Assembly (NCBI GenBank): GCA_900540045.1
Contig: UQEF01000113.1
Coordinates: forward strand, 1-6,797
Direction of reading: 5' to 3'
Length of the DNA stretch: 6,797 bases
Origin: an uncultured Eubacteriales bacterium
GTDB lineage: Bacteria > Bacillota > Clostridia > Christensenellales > Aristaeellaceae
Under the pieces are notes generated by a model that saw nothing but the letters and a program-made list of their open reading frames with translations, had not been told where the DNA came from and searched no databases. The position numbers and the translations under genes are program-made. Below are positions 5,010-6,797 of the stretch, in pieces (the stretch's first letter is position 1; every line of letters begins with the position of its first letter).

Positions 5010-5516
5010 GTGAACACCCAGACCTTTCTGGAGGAGGCGGCCAAGCTGGAAAGGCTTTTGTACTGCGTGGCCTGGTCGATGCTGTCCAACAGCGACGACT
5101 GCGCCGACGCCGTCCAGGAAACGCTGATGCGGGCCTGGCAAAGCCGCGACGCGCTTCGCAACCTCCGCAGTTTCCGGCCATGGATCACCCGCATCATGGT
5201 CAACACCTGCAACACGATGCTCCGCAAACGGCTCAACCAGCGCTGGGTGCCGCTTGAGGAGGACATGGCCGTGCTGGATGCTCCCCAGGACAGCGGCTTT
5301 GACCTGGACGAGACGCTGGGCCGCCTGTCCCCCGAGCACCGGGCCGTGGTGGTGCTTCATTACGTGGAGGGGTACAAGGTGCGTGAGATCGCCGGGATGC
5401 TCGGCATTCCCACCGGCACGGTCAAAACGCGCCTGATGATGGCGCGGGTCCATATTCGGAAAAATCTGGTTCACTCTCCGCTGGAAGAAGGAGGACTCAG
5501 TCATGAAAAAGCGTGA
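5010..5516 (+). CDS. ECF-type RNA polymerase sigma factor (sigma-70 family, group 4)
   Basis: Extracytoplasmic-function sigma factors direct RNA polymerase to a small regulon when a membrane-bound anti-sigma factor releases them. The 168-residue product has only regions 2 and 4. Sigma2 (about 8-75) includes SDDCADAVQETLMRAWQ (28-44) and FRPWITRIMVNTC (55-67). Sigma4 (about 98-152) has LSPEHRAVVVLHYVEGYKV (106-124) and the helix-turn-helix REIAGMLGIPTGTVKTRL (125-142). There is no C-terminal extension. The start is GTG at 5010, with AGGAGG (4998-5003) about 6 nt upstream. Its last 14 nt overlap the next gene, whose ribosome binding site lies inside this one, so the two are translationally coupled as in sigma/anti-sigma pairs. 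The regulon and ECF subgroup cannot be told from sequence alone. Confidence 0.94.
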   Translation: MNTQTFLEEAAKLERLLYCVAWSMLSNSDDCADAVQETLMRAWQSRDALRNLRSFRPWITRIMVNTCNTMLRKRLNQRWVPLEEDMAVLDAPQDSGFDLDETLGRLSPEHRAVVVLHYVEGYKVREIAGMLGIPTGTVKTRLMMARVHIRKNLVHSPLEEGGLSHEKA

Positions 5517-6720
5517 GTACGCGGAGGCGGTGGAACGCTGCATTCCTCAAACGCCCCCGGTCTTTCATCAGGCCATGAGCCGGACGCTGGAGGCCATTGC
5601 GGCGCAGGCTCCCGCGCAGGAGCGGGCCGCCAAGGCCCGTCCCGCCCTTTCCACGCGGCGCGCACTGGCGTTTGCGCTGGCGGCCCTGCTGCTCATCGCC
5701 ACCGCGGCGGTGGCCGCCACCCATTGGAACCTCTTTGACGCCCTGACCTTTCTGACCGGCGCCAATCCCACCAACGCCGATCTGGTGATGCGGCGCAACC
5801 TGTATCAGACCACGGTCAACAACGTGGAGATCACCGTGCGCGAGGCGGGCTACGATGGGCGGACCCTGCTGATTCAGTACGCCTACCGCATGCTGGACGT
5901 GGACACGCCGCTGGGCCTGTACCGGGAGGAATTCGCCGGCTATCCCGAGGACCAGCGCGAGGGCATTCTGGAGGAGGACACCAACCTCCTCTATGAGCAC
6001 AACGTGGGCTGGTGGATCGACCATCTCTGGATTGACGGGCAATGCGTGGATATGCCGGAAAACTCCGGCGGCGTCACCACCGGAACGCCCAACCCCGGCG
6101 AGATGGTGCAGACGGAATACTGGCGGCTGGACAACGAGGGCGTGAAGCTGTCGGGCACGGTGGAGATCTCCCTGCCCATCGGCGAGCGCCAGCCGCTGGA
6201 GGAGTACATGTGGGCGGAGCACCCGGAGAAGTACGACGCGGACGGAAACCTGCTCCTGCCGGACAAGGGCGTTGTCACCTTTACGCTGGATACGGACGAC
6301 ATCCTCTCCAAGGTACGCTGTGAATATCCCAACATCCCCACGGAGAGTGAAACCGTGACCGCGCGGGCCACGGAGGTGTGCTACTCCCCGCTGATGACCT
6401 ACATCACCCTTGAGCTGGAGGCCGCGCCCGGCGTCGTGGAGGCCTATCAGGCGGAAAACGGCAAGGGATACTATGACGAGGACGGCAACCTGCTTTGGGA
6501 GTACAGCGGCATGGACGTGTTCGGGGACTGGATTTGCAGCTTGCGGCTGGTGGACGGCGAGGGCACGGAGCTGTTTCCGGGCCGCTACGGCAACAACGGC
6601 TACAGCGACGAGTGGGCGGAGTTCCTCTACCCGTGTATCGAAGACCTGCCGGAGGAACTGTACCTGGCGCCCTTTGTGGACGGCAAGGCGGATCTGACGC
6701 AGGCGGTGAAGGTGAAATAA
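5503..6720 (+). CDS. Single-pass membrane protein, putative anti-sigma factor with large extracytoplasmic domain
   Basis: The 405-residue product has a cytoplasmic N-terminus of about 52 residues, one membrane helix (about 53-73, AFALAALLLIATAAVAA) preceded by Arg52-Arg53, and about 330 acidic, probably beta-rich residues outside the membrane. Context points to the anti-sigma factor of the preceding gene: 14-nt overlap and AAGGAGG at 5488-5494 placed 8 nt before the ATG. The N-terminal part lacks the HxxxCxxC zinc motif of ZAS-type anti-sigma factors. The stretch VNNVEITVREAGYDGRTLLI (105-124) recalls the DUF4179-type extracytoplasmic domains found beside Bacillota ECF sigma factors, a tentative likeness. 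YDADGNLL (244-251) and YDEDGNLL (324-331) form an internal repeat. Five cysteines lie outside the membrane (181, 273, 293, 345, 378). The ligand or stress sensed is unknown. Confidence 0.75.
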   Translation: MKKREYAEAVERCIPQTPPVFHQAMSRTLEAIAAQAPAQERAAKARPALSTRRALAFALAALLLIATAAVAATHWNLFDALTFLTGANPTNADLVMRRNLYQTTVNNVEITVREAGYDGRTLLIQYAYRMLDVDTPLGLYREEFAGYPEDQREGILEEDTNLLYEHNVGWWIDHLWIDGQCVDMPENSGGVTTGTPNPGEMVQTEYWRLDNEGVKLSGTVEISLPIGERQPLEEYMWAEHPEKYDADGNLLLPDKGVVTFTLDTDDILSKVRCEYPNIPTESETVTARATEVCYSPLMTYITLELEAAPGVVEAYQAENGKGYYDEDGNLLWEYSGMDVFGDWICSLRLVDGEGTELFPGRYGNNGYSDEWAEFLYPCIEDLPEELYLAPFVDGKADLTQAVKVK

Positions 6721-6757
6721 CCGGCTTGGACTTCGCAGGCCGGAAAAGTCTAGCCGG
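6721..6757 (+). other. Imperfect hairpin after the putative anti-sigma gene
   Basis: Directly after the stop codon, CCGGCT (6721-6726) pairs with AGCCGG (6752-6757), and GACTT (6729-6733) pairs with AAGTC (6746-6750), around a 12-nt loop. No T run follows, so it is a weak terminator at best. The remaining 40 bases to the window end show no supportable gene. Confidence 0.35.
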
Positions 6758-6797
6758 ATTGCGGGAAAAGATCGGGTCTGTTTCCCAGCGACGACAT

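Noticed and set aside
6750..6797. Minus-strand 15-codon frame from the window end (MSSLGNRPDLFPQSG, then TAG)
   Set aside because: It could be the end of a converging gene, but 15 residues with no recognisable match or ribosome binding site in view cannot support a call.

Overview
The window comes from a GC-rich bacterial chromosome, most likely an anaerobic Bacillota (Clostridia-type) organism. This is an inference. It rests on strong AGGAGG ribosome binding sites, an FMN riboswitch ahead of an ECF riboflavin transporter (RibU), a stand-alone flavodiiron protein without a rubredoxin domain, and a short ECF sigma factor paired with a membrane protein. No mobile element, CRISPR array, rRNA or broken gene is visible, and every complete gene looks intact.

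Positions 1-250 (minus strand): a near-consensus sigma-A promoter, then tRNA-Gly(CCC), then the first 18 codons of tuf (EF-Tu). They form one likely transcription unit that runs out of the window. Positions 342-2191 (minus strand): fprA, a flavodiiron protein, followed 5 nt later by an SRAP/YedK-family abasic-site protein. The fprA promoter carries a perfect 10-bp inverted repeat astride its -10 box, a good operator candidate.

Positions 2315-4920 (plus strand): divergent from fprA, a consensus promoter leads into a complete FMN riboswitch, a leader that can fold over the ribosome binding site, and ribU. ribU is followed by tsaE, tsaB and rimI, each overlapping its predecessor by 4 nt, and a good intrinsic terminator closes the unit. 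The tRNA t6A-modification genes tsaE and tsaB thus appear to share a transcript with a vitamin transporter under FMN control. tsaD, the usual partner, is not next to them. The ribU/fprA divergence makes sense because the flavodiiron protein needs FMN and RibU imports its precursor.

Positions 4921-6797 (plus strand): a two-gene unit of an ECF sigma factor (GTG start) and a 405-residue single-pass membrane protein. That protein is probably its anti-sigma factor, with a large extracytoplasmic domain of unknown ligand. The last 77 bases hold only an imperfect hairpin.

The least explained parts are the extracytoplasmic domain of the putative anti-sigma factor, the fprA operator and the unusual riboswitch-ribU-t6A gene order. 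I did not find a clear new biological system.
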